This document shows positions 33,546 through 44,489 of a stretch of DNA of 64,000 bases, piece after piece. Source of the DNA: Ceratotherium simum simum. Lineage: Eukaryota; Chordata; Mammalia; Perissodactyla; Rhinocerotidae. Location of the stretch: assembly GCF_000283155.1 (NCBI RefSeq), contig NW_004454283.1, positions 1,885,767 to 1,949,766 of the forward strand, given 5' to 3'. Positions within the stretch are counted from its first letter, which is position 1; every line of letters begins with the position of its first letter. Below the pieces are notes generated by a model, which searched no databases, was not told the DNA's origin, and saw nothing but the letters and a program-made list of their open reading frames with translations. A program made the position numbers and the translations under genes.

Positions 33546-34924
33546 TACGTTTGTTATTTCTGTTAAACAAAATGGTTGATTACATGGTTCATATATTAGC
33601 TGTTTTTCTTTAATATGGCATAGCAAATATATTCTCTGTATATCCATGGTTATTCTGTTAAATTAGAAATTATTAATTTCCCTGTAAATAAATTAAAAGA
33701 ATACACTTTGAATAATTTGGTTGAGCTAAAATACCTGAATCATCACTTATTTTTTTATTTAGTTATAAAATTAATCTGAAAATATATGAAATTAAAATAC
33801 TGCATTAAAACAGAATACACCTTCTACTTCTGTGAAAAACGTTAACTTACCACCAAACCAAACCACTAGACTGCACCCTTTGCAGAAGAAACAAACAGTA
33901 AATTGAGTCACCTTGATTAATAATTTAAGTTGGGTCTGCCCGACTGTGACATAAATCATGATTTAAATGTGATTAGCACCGTCTCGATGTATAGAAAATC
34001 CACACTACCTGGTAGCCATGTATTCAAAGACGGATAGTTTGTGATCACGTAAATGACCCTAAGAGAAGACTCCTACGTAATTTTTAAAATATAAATAAGC
34101 AAAGGAAATTTCTACTCAACGGAATTACAGCTTCGTGCCTCAAAGTGGTATATGCGCTTTATTTTCGCTATCGATGACTCTACAATCCCTTCTACAAACC
34201 TGACATAATATTGTAGAGAAAAAATACAAAACAAAAAGATGTGGTACGCTGCTACATTTCTGCTTGCTAGATTGGCAGAGAAAACGAGTGATCATGCCGC
34301 TTCGCTCCACCGCTGCATTCCAGCAGTTCCCACTGACAAGCAGCATCCATCATGCTTTGCATTACAATTTTTCTTTGCCGTTTTCTCCCAGCTCATCATA
34401 ACGTAATTACATTCCATTATTTTCTAGCCAGGGGCCTGTATTTTCTTTCATACAGGACAACAGCTGCAAAGCTCAACCTTGATGCCTCCTCAAAATGGTG
34501 AAGTGTGTTTGTTTCTTGTTTCAGTCTTGGCAACTCCAACTTGCACAATCCTGCCAGACAAATTTTCTTGCTGCCCCAAAACGCATTCAGCCCCAAAACT
34601 TTCAGAGGGCCGTGCAAAGGAGCTTCCAGTGTTCTTAGTACTTGTCTGCACTGTGATTTCTCATTGAACCTTGTGGTTTTGGAAATGTGTTGAGAAGACT
34701 GATGCTGCTTCCATTCTTTTTATAGCTTCATAATTGCCAAAAGAGAATTTTTGTGTCAAACCTGTCTGAACATTTTCATTTTTCTTTCTATTTATGTCTA
34801 CTCATGTGTATGTGCATCAATGTTTTCTGAGAGTGGGGGACATCAGGCCAAAAGTTGTCAATAAAAATCCTATGCTTTTTGGAAAAAGTTCTAGGATCAT
34901 ATATGAATCTTATATGAATCTAAT
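33546..34924. other. Repeat-poor sequence with CpG-retaining core (candidate conserved non-coding element)
   Basis: I recognise no repeat family in this stretch, unusual for this window. Within 33901-34440 I count 18 CpG dinucleotides although the sequence is AT-rich. It also carries homeodomain-type core motifs: ATTAAT at 33916-33921 and TAATTA at 34404-34409. Old unconstrained DNA of this composition normally loses CpGs, so constraint or lack of germline methylation is possible. Open frames here are short and lack domains. Regulatory function is inference only. Confidence 0.45.
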
Positions 34925-35170
34925 AATAGCTAACTGTTTTTTGAACATTACTCTGTGATAGACACCATTCTAAGTGCTTTTGGTGAAATATCTAATCTCT
35001 TCTCCCAAAAGCTATGAGGTAGGTGCTACTATGATCCTCATTTTTCAGAGGAGGAGAAGGAGGCTGAGAGGGATTTGAGAAACTTGCTTGAGAGCCCACA
35101 GCGTATGGGGTTGAGCTGGGAGTTAAGTTCAGGCAGCTGGAGTCCAAATCACACCGCCCTGCTCTCCTAC
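34925..35170 (-). repeat. MIR SINE, antisense
   Basis: 'tagctaactgttttttgaacatta', 'gacaccattctaagtgctttt', 'tgaggtaggtgctactatgatcctcatttttcagagg' are the reverse-complement MIR landmarks. Confidence 0.75.
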
Positions 35171-35429
35171 CTCCCATTGTGGTCATTGCCAGCTCCTGAA
35201 TACTCAGGAGGCCCAGATTTCCCCCCTTGTGGCCCTGCCAGGACAAGTCCTTGGCTCATGCCTCAGGAAGTAAAGCAGCAACATTAAAATCTTGATAGAC
35301 AATCAAAGACTGGCTGCATCTTACATACTGAATGTCTCATTGAACTTTCTCTTCCTAATTATACAGATTTTAAACTGCTATGGTCTTTATTGCACACTAT
35401 TTATCCGAGTATTAGCAGTTTTCCTTCAT

Positions 35430-35818
35430 CCCCAAGTGGTGGTATTGAATAGGAAATGCAGAGAGTCACAACCACCAGTGAAGGGAGACCTCAGTGGCCA
35501 TATAAGAAGTCTGGCTACACTGAGACTGCCATGCTGGAGAGACCACTTGTGGAAAGACGAGAGGGAGACAGAGCCAGAGAGATGCCTGAGGAGCCCCAGT
35601 TGTTCAATTTTCCCAGCCCAGGTGTCAGACATGTGACTAAAGAGGCTTTCAAGACAACTCCAGCTCCAGTCACCAAGTGCCTACCACCTCATAAGAGACC
35701 TCAAGCAAAGACTAGCCAGCGGCTGCAGTCAACTCCCAGACTCATGGGTAAAATAAACGGCTGCTGCTTTTTAGCCCACTGTTTTCGGTTTGTTACGCAG
35801 CCACAGATAACTGAAACA
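35430..35818 (+). mobile_element. MLT1-type LTR, sense
   Basis: 'gaagtctggctacactgagactgccatgctggagagacc', 'agagagatgcctgaggagccccagttgttc', 'ggtgtcagacatgtgactaaaga', 'aaaataaacggctgctgctttt' and the terminal 'ggtttgttacgcagccacagataactgaaaca' are the 3' two-thirds of an MLT1-type LTR with its polyadenylation region. The 150-codon open frame spanning it is an LTR artefact. Left limit approximate. Confidence 0.65.
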
Positions 35819-36490
35819 CAGTGGAGAACACTGGGGAGAATAAACCCAGCAGGCTCACGTTTCTCCCAGATGTTTGCAGAATGCCAACATCTCATCTTAC
35901 AACTGTGATGCGCTTATAATGTCTACTGTGTGGATGCTGTGGGCAGCACATGGGTAGGTATCATTACCTGTTGCACTTTTATCCTGTGGACTGAGTCTTA
36001 CTTGAAGAGTGAGATAATTCATTGTGTCAGTTATTGAAGTTTTGCCTGTTGTCTGGGGACTGAGAAAAGTCTATCAAACCAGAAACAAGAACCAAATGGA
36101 AAGGCCTCAGGGCACATAAAGCAGGATCATTATCTTGGCCAGGCGATGAGCGACTCAGCGTGCCCAAGATGCTGAGCTGTGGGCCGTTGGTGATGTCTTC
36201 CGTGTGGACACGGGCCAGGAGCAGGGAAATAGGAACCCATGTCAACAGTCTGTCTAGCCATGCTAGCCTCTTGGGGCTGGGGAGGAAAGAAGTGAATGGC
36301 ACAGGGCCTGTGTCCTAAGCAAATCTGCTAAACTAAGACCTTTTGTAAACTGAACTCTTTTTCTACTTCTTGTACATTCATGTTTTTCTCTTCTGTTCTC
36401 CTTGATATGTAACAAGGTTTTTTTGAAAACTCCATCCTACTTTGGCTATGCTATGGGAAATCAAACTTGGGCCCTAGCTTTAAATGGGTA
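35819..36490. other. Unique-looking sequence, nothing recognised
   Basis: About 670 bases without an identifiable repeat or gene. Confidence 0.35.
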
Positions 36491-37125
36491 GTAATAAATC
36501 TTGAGGGGAGATCTGCACCCCCATATTCATTGCAGCATTATTCACAATAGCCAAGACATGGAACAACCTAAGTGTCCATCAATGGATGAATGGATAAAGA
36601 AGATGCGGTATATATATATACAATGGAATATCACTCAGCCATGAGAAAGAAGGAAATCCCGTCATTTGTGAAAACTTGGATGGACCTTGAAGGCATTATG
36701 CTAAGTGAGATAGGTCAGACAGAGAAAGACAAATATAGTATGATCTCACTTATATGTCGAATCTAAAAAACTCGAGCTCAGAGAAGCAGAGTAGAGTGGT
36801 GGTGACCAGGGGCTGGGGGAAATGGGGAGATGTTGGTCAAAGGGTGCAAACTTCCAGCTATAAGATTATCACGTTCTGGGGAGCTAATGTACAGCATGGT
36901 GATTATAGCTAATAATATTGTGTTATACTTGAAGGTTGCCAAAGAGTAGATCTTAAATGTTCTCACCACAAAAAAGAAATGGTACTTAATGGACGGATGG
37001 AGGTGTTGGCTAATGCTATTGTGGTAATCATTTTGCAATATATAAATGTATCAAATCAACACATTGCACCCCTTAAACTTACATGTTATATGTCGATTAT
37101 ATCTCAATAAAGCTGGGGAGAAAAG
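36491..37125 (+). repeat. L1MA-like 3' end, sense
   Basis: Starts within the ORF2 C-terminus ('attcattgcagcattattcacaatagccaagacatgg', 'agtgtccatcaatggatgaatgg', 'acaatggaatatcactcagcc') and runs through the 3' UTR ('gaatctaaaaaactcgagctcag', 'gtggtgaccaggggctggggg', 'gttatatgtcgattatatctcaataaagct') to its A-tail. Severely 5'-truncated, as most L1 insertions are. Confidence 0.88.
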
Positions 37126-37224
37126 GATTGCTTTACATTTTTTATGAGGCAAAAAAACACTTTCAAAAGAATTAGCATATGTAAAACTTTTTGATATTTA
37201 ATAAAAAGTATAGTATTGAAAATA

Positions 37225-38025
37225 AAAGGTGAGGGCTGGAGTGTGGAAGCAGCATAATAAAAAAGAGAAATACCACTTCACACCCTTTAGGAAGGCTATT
37301 ATCAAAAAAAAAGGAAAATAACAAGTGTTGGTGAGGACGTGGAGAAATTGAAATCCTTGTGCATCGTTGGTAGGGATGGAAAATGGTGCAGCCACTAGAG
37401 AAAACAGTTTGTCGGTTCCTCCAAAAATTAAACATAGAATTACCATATAATCCAGTAATTCCACTTGTGGGTATACCCTCAAAAGAATGGAAATCAGGGA
37501 CAAATAGATATGTAAACACCCATGTTCAAAGCAGCACTATTCACAATAGCCAAAATGTAGAAACAACCCAAGTGTCCATCAACAGATGAATGGATAAACA
37601 AAATGTAGTCTACACATACAATGTAAAATGTATGTATTCACCCCAGCCTTAAAGCAGAATGAAATTCTGACATATGCTACAATATGGATGAGCCTTGTAA
37701 ACATTATGCTAAGTGAAATAAGCCAGAGACAGAGGACGAATATTGTCTGATTCCACTTATATGGGACACCTAGAATAGGCAAATTAGTAGAGACAGAAAG
37801 TAGGTTAGAGGTTTCCAGGGGCTGGGGGGAGGGGAGACGGGGGGGTTAGTGTTTAATGGTGACAAGTCTCAGCTTGGGAAGATGAAAAAGTTCTAAGATG
37901 GTTGGTGGTGATGGTTGCACAACATTGTCAAGGTACTTAATGCCGCTTAGCTGTACACTTAAAAATGGTTGAAAGGGTAAATTCTATGTTATGTATATTT
38001 TACTACAATAAAAGAGAGAGACACA
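37225..38025 (+). repeat. L1MB/L1MC-like 3' end, sense, with CA tail
   Basis: A second, older L1 3' end in the same orientation: 'gtgttggtgaggacgtggagaaattg', 'ccactagagaaaacagtttg', 'ttattcacaatagcc'-type block, 'gtaaacattatgctaagtgaaataagccag', 'gttagaggtttccaggggctgg' and 'tgttatgtatattttactacaataaaa'. It ends in GAGA followed by (AC)n (38024-38039), a microsatellite grown from the tail. Confidence 0.88.
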
Positions 38026-38227
38026 CACACACACACACATCCCCACTCAACAGGAAGATGAACTTTATGGGAGGCAGAGCAAGAACCACTTGGCCAAGCC
38101 ACCCTCTCTACGTGGTAGTTCTACCAGTGCTGAAACCAGAGATCTTGCTTGGTCTCACTGAATAAAGAATTCCTTCATTGATAATGATAAAATTATAATA
38201 ATGATGATGATAACAACAACAAACAGT

Positions 38228-38440
38228 AACATTTAATGAGAACTTACTAAATGTCACTCACTGTTCCAAACACTTTTATTAACACGTTTAGTCACAACAA
38301 CAACCTTATGAAGAAGGTTCTAGTATTATTTTTAGTATGTGTGTACACATATATATACAACAAGAGAAACAAATAACAGAGAAGTTAAGTAACTTGCCTA
38401 GAGTCACACAGCTGGTAAGCGGTAGGTAACTTAGCACCTA
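38228..38440 (-). repeat. MIR SINE, antisense
   Basis: 'taacatttaatgagaacttactaaatgtcactcactgttcc', 'cttttattaacacgtttagtc', 'agagaagttaagtaacttgcc' and 'gtcacacagctggtaag' follow the antisense MIR order. A short TG/TA run interrupts it near 38336-38360. Confidence 0.78.
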
Positions 38441-38564
38441 GGCAACTGGGTCCTAACTGGGTCCACTGTAGCTCAGAGCCTCCCACAAACAGAGGGACTG
38501 CCTATGCAGGAAGCTGGTGCTACTATCCCGCATGTGTCGTATAGAAGCAAGGATCCTGCTGACT

Positions 38565-38660
38565 TGAGTGTAGACTCCTGGGGGGCAGGAACCACGTGTT
38601 GCTCATCTCTGTGTCCCCAGTGACCAGCACAACCACACTCAGTATAATGAGTGGATTATA
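38565..38660 (+). repeat. L2 LINE 3' end, sense
   Basis: 'tagactcctggggggcaggaaccacgtgttgctcatctctgtgtccccagtgaccagcaca...agtataatgagtgg' is the L2 3' end. Confidence 0.75.
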
Positions 38661-38759
38661 GAATATAACGATCAAGATGTTGGAGGAGGTAATCAAGAGG
38701 ACATGACTGCCGGTTGACCCTTGCGCTGGACCGGGCAATTGGAGGCTCCTCACTCCCTC

Positions 38760-39062
38760 CCTCTCCTTGGAATGTATGCTATGCCTACCATTCCCACAGT
38801 GGGGGCTGATCCAAGGACATAGCCTTGAGAGAGCAAGGTGTTGTTGAGACCATCTGGACTGTGTATGTGGCTGAACCCAGTTAAGTCCTATATTAAACTT
38901 TTAAGATTCTGGCAGGTGGATGTGGGATCTACTCATCTTGCAGCCGCCCAAGACCAACCTTGTAAGTAAGTTCCCTTACTTATTAAACCTGCCATCTACC
39001 AATCTGGAGTGGGCTGCCTCTTTCTTTGGTCTCTCCTTGCCCTCTGTGAGTATGGGGGCCAA
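38760..39062 (+). repeat. Probable LTR 3' portion
   Basis: 'ctattaaacttttaagattctgg'-type sequence, 'gatgtgggatctactcatcttgcagccgcccaag', 'ttattaaacctgccatctacca' and 'ggagtgggctgcctctttctttgg' resemble an LTR R-U5 region with two ATTAAA signals. Family and left end unknown. Confidence 0.4.
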
Positions 39063-39101
39063 ATTACAAAGCAACATCAGATTCAATTGAAAATAGGTTC
39101 A

Positions 39102-39327
39102 GGGCCAGCCTGGTGGCATAGTGGTTAAGTTCACATGCTCCACTTCCCCTGCCTGGGGTTCACGGGTTCAGATCTCAGGCGCAGCCTACACACCACTCAT
39201 CAAGCCATGCTGTGGCGTGTCCCACATACAAAATAGAGGAAAATTGGCACAGGCGTTAGCCCAGGGCCAATCTTCCTCAAGCAAAAAGAGGCAATGGATG
39301 TTAGCTCAGGTCCAGTCTTCCTCAGCA

Positions 39328-39349
<22 letters not shown>
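39102..39349 (+). mobile_element. ERE SINE copy 4, sense
   Basis: GGGCCAGCCTGGTGGCATAG start, A-box 'tggcatagtgg', B-box 'ggttcagatct' (last base changed from the consensus), 'catcaagccatgctgtggcg', 'ttagcccagggccaatcttcctcaagcaaaaagagg' and a 24-base A run at 39326-39349. No clear duplication found at the ends. Confidence 0.95.
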
Positions 39350-39359
<10 letters not shown>

Positions 39360-39654
39360 CCTCCCCAAGATTTGTTCTTTAATTTTGTTCTTGTCACAGT
39401 TCACAAAAAAAGTTGCATTAACCATTTACCAAGTGGCTTGAAATAGAGAGCATCTTTATGCCTCTCCACAGGCATCTACCCTCCACTAGAATCCCACGTC
39501 TGGGGAGGACACAGTTGGTGTGCTGTGTGCTCAGCGTACACCCTCTCTCAACCCTGCCTTGCAGCACCTCATCTTCTTTCAGAAGCCTCCCCTCCAGATT
39601 CAGCCTGTCTACCACAGGAGAGGTTGACTCCAGGAGGTGATATTGGCTAATCCC

Positions 39655-40095
39655 GTCCCCTTTGCCTCAGCCAATCAATGCGTGGCATTCCCTGGCCACA
39701 GCAATGGGTCAAGAAGGGCCAAGTCCCTGGTCAGGCGCCTCGTCTTCCAACCTCTCCCTGGTGGGGTGAGGTGAACTGCTTCTTTTCCCCCTGGCTGTGA
39801 CAGAGCCAGACCCATGGGCACAAGTGGAGGTGTGCTGTGTGTCTACCGGGAAGGACGTTCCAAAAGAGACATTCTCTCTTCCTTTGGATGTTGACTGAAA
39901 CCAACACACAAAACAGCACAGCTGAGAGCCAAGAGGCATGAAGCTGGAACCCCTGGGTTAAGCCCACTCACTCTGGGGTCAACCATAAATCTAGACGGCC
40001 AGTGACTTGAGTATTCTCACATTTCTTTTTTGGTTTAAACAAATCCAAATTAGGTTTTCTGTTAACTGCAGCCAATAGCATGTAACTGATTTATG
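39655..40095 (+). repeat. LTR-like medium-reiteration repeat, sense
   Basis: 'agccaatcaatgcgtggcattccctggccacagcaatgg', then 'gagccaagaggcatgaagctggaacc' and the terminal 'aggttttctgttaactgcagccaatagca' fit an old MaLR-like LTR. Diverged. The two overlapping antisense frames at 39709-39967 are not genes. Confidence 0.4.
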
Positions 40096-40354
40096 TTTCA
40101 GATATATTTACATAAAGCTTCATGCACAAAAAATGAAGTTTCTTCTTTGTATGTCACCCTAAGTATACACAGATTCAGTCTTGGTGCTTTTATGTATGGT
40201 GTTTCAAGTAAATTTGCAGACATTAATATAAATACTTGAGTCAGTAACTATTTATTATAGTTGTCACCAAAGAAACTCCAATTGTTGTGATATTATTACA
40301 GGTGTAGAATGTTAATGTACACCCGGGCTGGTATAGCCAAACATTCTATGTGAA

Positions 40355-40480
40355 GACCATGGGTTTGAGGGTGAGACAAACCAGAGTCCCAGTCACACCT
40401 CTCCAGTTTTCTTTCTAGCTGTGTGACCTGGGGCAACTTGCTTAACCTCTCTGAACCTCAGTTAAATTATCTGCAGAAGG
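40355..40480 (+). repeat. MIR SINE, sense
   Basis: 'gaccatgggtttgagg', 'ctagctgtgtgacctggggcaacttgcttaacctctctgaacctcag' is a textbook MIR core. Confidence 0.88.
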
Positions 40481-40497
40481 TAACAAAGTTATCGAAT

Positions 40498-40565
40498 TCC
40501 AAAAACAGGACTTGAACCTATAACCTCCTGGCTTCAAAATCCATGTTCTTTCCACTATCCCACAC
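40498..40565 (-). repeat. MIR fragment, antisense
   Basis: 'caggacttgaacctataacctcctggcttcaaaatccatgttctttccactatcc' is the reverse complement of a MIR head region. Confidence 0.55.
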
Positions 40566-41650
40566 TTATATTTAAGGGACTGTCCTAGAGAACCAATAAT
40601 GAAATGGGCCCGTGTGACAAAACATGGTCCTGGTAAGCTATCTTGGCCATTTGCCGCTCATGTGCTGCTCCTCAACTTCCTTGTTTTCTCTTAATTCATC
40701 CTTAATGAGCATGAACTTCCTTTAAAACCAATTCCTAGCTCTTTGGGCTGGGTATTTTTGAGGAAGGTGCCCTCAAACTTATGCTCCTCCTGCCTTCTTG
40801 GTGTTCTCGTACCATCTATCTCAGACTACCCTTTTCCTCCTGGAACTCATTGAACTGGTTCTCTTCCTCCTCCCAAGGAAAGAGCCATTTCCACAGATCT
40901 TTTGCAATTGGCTCTTATAACTCTAAAATGGATAGAGAGGGAGAGACTGTGGGGCAAATGTGTTCTAGGATTGTACACGCCTTGTTTCCCAAGCAGTTAG
41001 AATCGGATCCATGTATTGGACTGTGTGAGCCTGAGGTCAACGGCTTTAAATCCTGGATTATAAATAAAACAAACTACTTTGTGATGAGGGTCAAGAAGTC
41101 CTGAGGGAAAAACATTTACTTCAGGATAGAAATTAAACCCAAGAGGGGCTGAAGGATCAAGTGAGACATTCTGACAACATCTCAGTCCTTGAAAAGGAAA
41201 GATATCAAGTCCCTTGCCTAACCAGAGGGCACCTGGACCATTGGGAACTGTGTGTTTGAGTAAAATAACTCAGAGATGAGGACCACCGTCTAGTTTACGA
41301 CATAGTTATTATGATTTATTACTCTAGCCCATGCCCCAAACAATTTCTCTCTTCTAAGAGACAGATGAGCTGGAATCATGTGGTCCAACAATTCCTTCAT
41401 TTTGCACCTGAGAAACCAAGGTACAGAGGGTTGCCCGGTTTATAAGCACACTCAAGACGGGAAGCCATAGCTCCCAGCCCAGTAAACTGCCCACTGGCTC
41501 GTGCAGTCTAACTTAACACTGTTATCTTAGACATTTTCTCCCTGTGTCTTCATATTCCAGAGCTCACGTTGTGGAGCTATATGGGCTGAAGATGTCCAAG
41601 GTAGATTAAATAGAAAAGCAAGCGACAGAATCCATGCGCAGCACAAATCC
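40566..41650. other. Mostly unassigned sequence
   Basis: A possible antisense MIR or L2 piece lies at about 41355-41475 ('tttgcacctgagaaaccaaggtacag'). Otherwise nothing recognised; the 107-codon frame at 40781-41104 has no domain. Confidence 0.35.
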
Positions 41651-41960
41651 ACTTATATAATGATTTGGGGGTTGTGACCTTGGCCAGTCCAACCCGAGTG
41701 AATTTCAGGGCATCTGCTGGAAATGCTGGACAAAAAAGTGCTCTCTCTTTCCTGCTGGACATGAGTAAGGAGACACATGGCCTCAGGGGCAGCTACACGA
41801 GATGAGATGACAACCCCATCGAGAGCAGAGCAGGAAGAGGAAGAGAATGCTGGTCTTGGTGAGAGTCCTGAGCATCCAGATGAGGCCTCACACAGAATAA
41901 GCCCTGCCTCTGGGTGTCTCAACTACCTGAGCCAATGTGCTGTTCTTCGTGTTCATGGTG
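41650..41960 (+). repeat. LTR-like medium-reiteration repeat, sense
   Basis: 'ttgtgaccttggccagtccaacccgagtgaatttcagggcatctgctggaa' and following sequence resemble the same LTR-like family as 39655-40095. Tentative. Confidence 0.35.
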
Positions 41961-43364
41961 GAGCTCATCTGAACTGCCCGCAGCAGGAAGAATCTGCCTG
42001 ATGCAGCTCATGCTGTAGGAAAGGTTTGGGCGGATGCAAAAGAAACTGTTATATGTTAGCGGTTATCCTTTGGGTGTGGAAACGGTGGAAATTCAGGGGA
42101 CTTTTACTTTCTACTTTTCAGCCTTCTGCATAGTTTGAATTTTTATTTCTATAATAATGAGTAAATAAATAAATGTTCCTGAATGGATGGAAAAAATAAT
42201 TCCACTGAAAATTCAAGTTTGAGAGTGTCAGGTCCCCCGTGATCACTATGACAACGGTGAGTGCTGGTTAGAGGGCAGGGTGTGCTCCTTTCTGATATCT
42301 AGTTGGATGTTCCCTGGGTTTTTAAAATATGTTTAGAATGATATTTTCATAAAGGTTATTTAAGGAAAATATCTTGCATTCATAATTCATAACTTAATGT
42401 CATCAACTACTCATAATATATTTGTGGACAAATTACAGAAACACAGGATGAATGACAATTCCTTGGTAGATTTGAAAATGGTTGAATTCAGAAAAAGGTT
42501 TTAATGAGCTAATTCCAAACTACAATGAGGGTGCTGGAAGTTCTGGACTTGACTCTCATTTATAACACTCATGAAAATATCTAGTTACATTCATGAAAGA
42601 TATGGATAAAACGGTTGGTAGTGTGATAATCAAATTTCCACGACACTGAACTATGAAAAATTAATTAATATTTTACCCAAATGCAATCTATGAAAGACCT
42701 CAGGCGTTTGGTAGGCTAGTCAAATAGAAGAAATTGAAATTGAAAAGATAAGATTCTGAATTTACATGGAAAAAGTGATCGAAAAAACCGTGGGATTGTG
42801 GGAGACTTTGCTTCACAGCAGCATAAATTTTGACTTCTCAGTTGAATCTGAGTCACTGTGTAACGATGCTGCCCCCAAACGAATGTATGGAATCCAGGAT
42901 CAGGAGCTGCTTTTCACACGTGAACCAGAGTGAACTCCCAGATGTGGCTTTGGGATTTTAAGGTGAAACATTCTTTGAAACCTCAAGTATCCTTAGGCTC
43001 ATCCACTTAGAGGAACACCAGCCTCACCGGTGCACCAGGTATGATGATTCATGAGGGCTGTCCTGGGCGTTAGGACCATCCCCCGAATCCACAAACAGCC
43101 CTAACCATACAATTTCTCCCACAGAGGAATAAAACCTGGAAATTTTACCAATTTAACGGTCTTTATAGTCTTAACACGTAGTATTTGAGACCTACAGAAC
43201 ATATAACATAGGGAAGCATAATACTACCATGAACATCCAGGAACCATCACCCAGCTTCGAAAGGAGTGTTTCTGATTCTCTTGCCCGTGCTTATTTTCCT
43301 TCTTCACTTCTCGAAGTAAACTTTCTGAATTCTGTGGTTATCATTCCCTTGCTCTTTTAAATTT
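41961..43364. other. Unassigned sequence with an old repeat tail
   Basis: 42010-42175 looks like the 3' tail of a common old repeat ('ggttatcctttgggtgtgg...gaatttttatttctataataatgag'). 43180-43300 may be an L1 3' UTR scrap ('accatgaacatccaggaaccatcacccagctt'). The remainder is unassigned. Confidence 0.35.
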
Positions 43365-43920
43365 GTGAAATGATTATAGATTCATGGGAAGTTGCAAATA
43401 CAGTACAGAGAGATCCCATGCGCCCTTCACCCATTTCCCCCCCATGGCTACATATGTGTATATATATATATATATAACTGTAGTCTCTTCAACTGTAGTA
43501 CAGTTATCAAAATCAGGATACTGACATGATACAATGTGTGTGTCTAGTTCTACCACATGTGTAGATTTGTGTAAAAACAACTGTAATCAAGATATAAAAC
43601 TATCCCTTCACCACAAAGATGTTCCTCGTGCTGCCCCATTATAGTCAAACCCACTCCCTGTCCCTACCACATTCTTAACCCCTGGTAACCACTAATTTGT
43701 TCTCCATGCCTATGATTAGTCATTCTGAGAAGGTATACAAATGAAATCATTCATTTTCTTTTCCACTCAGCTTAATGCCCTTGAGATCCATCCAAGTTGT
43801 GTATATTAGTAGATCATTCCTTTTTATTGGCCGAGTAGTATTCTATGGTGTAGATGTATCAGTTTGTCTAACTGTCACCTATTGAAAGGAATTTTGATTG
43901 TTTACAGGTTTGGGGACATT
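43365..43920 (-). repeat. L1MD/L1ME-type 3' end, antisense, left piece
   Basis: 'gattatagattcatgggaagttgcaaa', 'acagagagatcccatgcgcc', 'tatcaaaatcaggatactgacatgat', 'ccctggtaaccactaatttgttctcc' and 'ggccgagtagtattctatgg' match an old L1 3' UTR in reverse complement. A (TA)n run lies at 43459-43477. Interrupted at 43921 by a tiny L1 insertion. Confidence 0.85.
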
Positions 43921-43935
43921 AGAAATAAAGCTGCT

Positions 43936-44075
43936 GATGTAATCTATGCAGAAATAGAAGTACAATGATGTACACCTGAAATTTTTACAATGTTATAAAC
44001 CAATGTTACTGCAATAAACAAAAAATTAAAAAAATAAATAAATAAAAATAAATAAATACAAAAAAAAGAAAAAAA
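43936..44075 (+). mobile_element. Extremely truncated L1 3' tail, sense, with 15-bp target duplication
   Basis: A 140-base insert carrying only the last part of a younger L1: 'tgtacacctgaaatttttacaatgttataaaccaatgttactgcaataaa' followed by a long A-rich tail with TAAA units. It lies between perfect copies of agaaataaagctgct (43921-43935 and 44076-44090). The tail sequence matches the 3' end of the L1 at 28271-31716, which points to the same family. Confidence 0.93.
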
Positions 44076-44090
44076 AGAAATAAAGCTGCT

Positions 44091-44485
44091 ATGAGCATTC
44101 ATGTACAGGATTTTATGTGCACATAAATTTTCATTTCTCTGGGATAAATGCTGAGGAATGCAATTGCTAGATAGTATGGTAAATGTATGTTTAGTTTTTT
44201 AAGAAACTGCCAAACTATTTTCCAGAGTGGCTGTACCGTTTCAACTCCCACCTGCCTTGTATGAGAGATCCAGTTTCTCTACGTCCTTGCCAGTATTTGG
44301 TGTTGTCACTATTTTTTATTTTAGTTTTTGTAATAGGTGTGTACTGATATCTCATTATGGCCTTAATTTGCATTTCCTTCATGGATACTGATATTGGAAA
44401 TCTTTTCATGGGCTTATTTACCATCCCCATATCCTCTTTGGTAAAATGTCTCTGCATGTCTTTTGCCTATTTTCTAGTTAGTTTT
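44091..44485 (-). repeat. L1MD/L1ME-type 3' end, antisense, right piece
   Basis: Continues after the duplication: 'atgagcattcatgtacagg', 'tctctgggataaatgctgagg', 'aaactgccaaactattttccagagtggctgtaccg' and 'catttccttcatggatac'. Colinear with 43365-43920. Confidence 0.85.
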
Positions 44486-44489
44486 TTAT

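Noticed and set aside
35456..35908. 150-codon plus-strand frame
   Set aside because: Spans an MLT1-type LTR and its 3' flank; the sequence is explained by the LTR.
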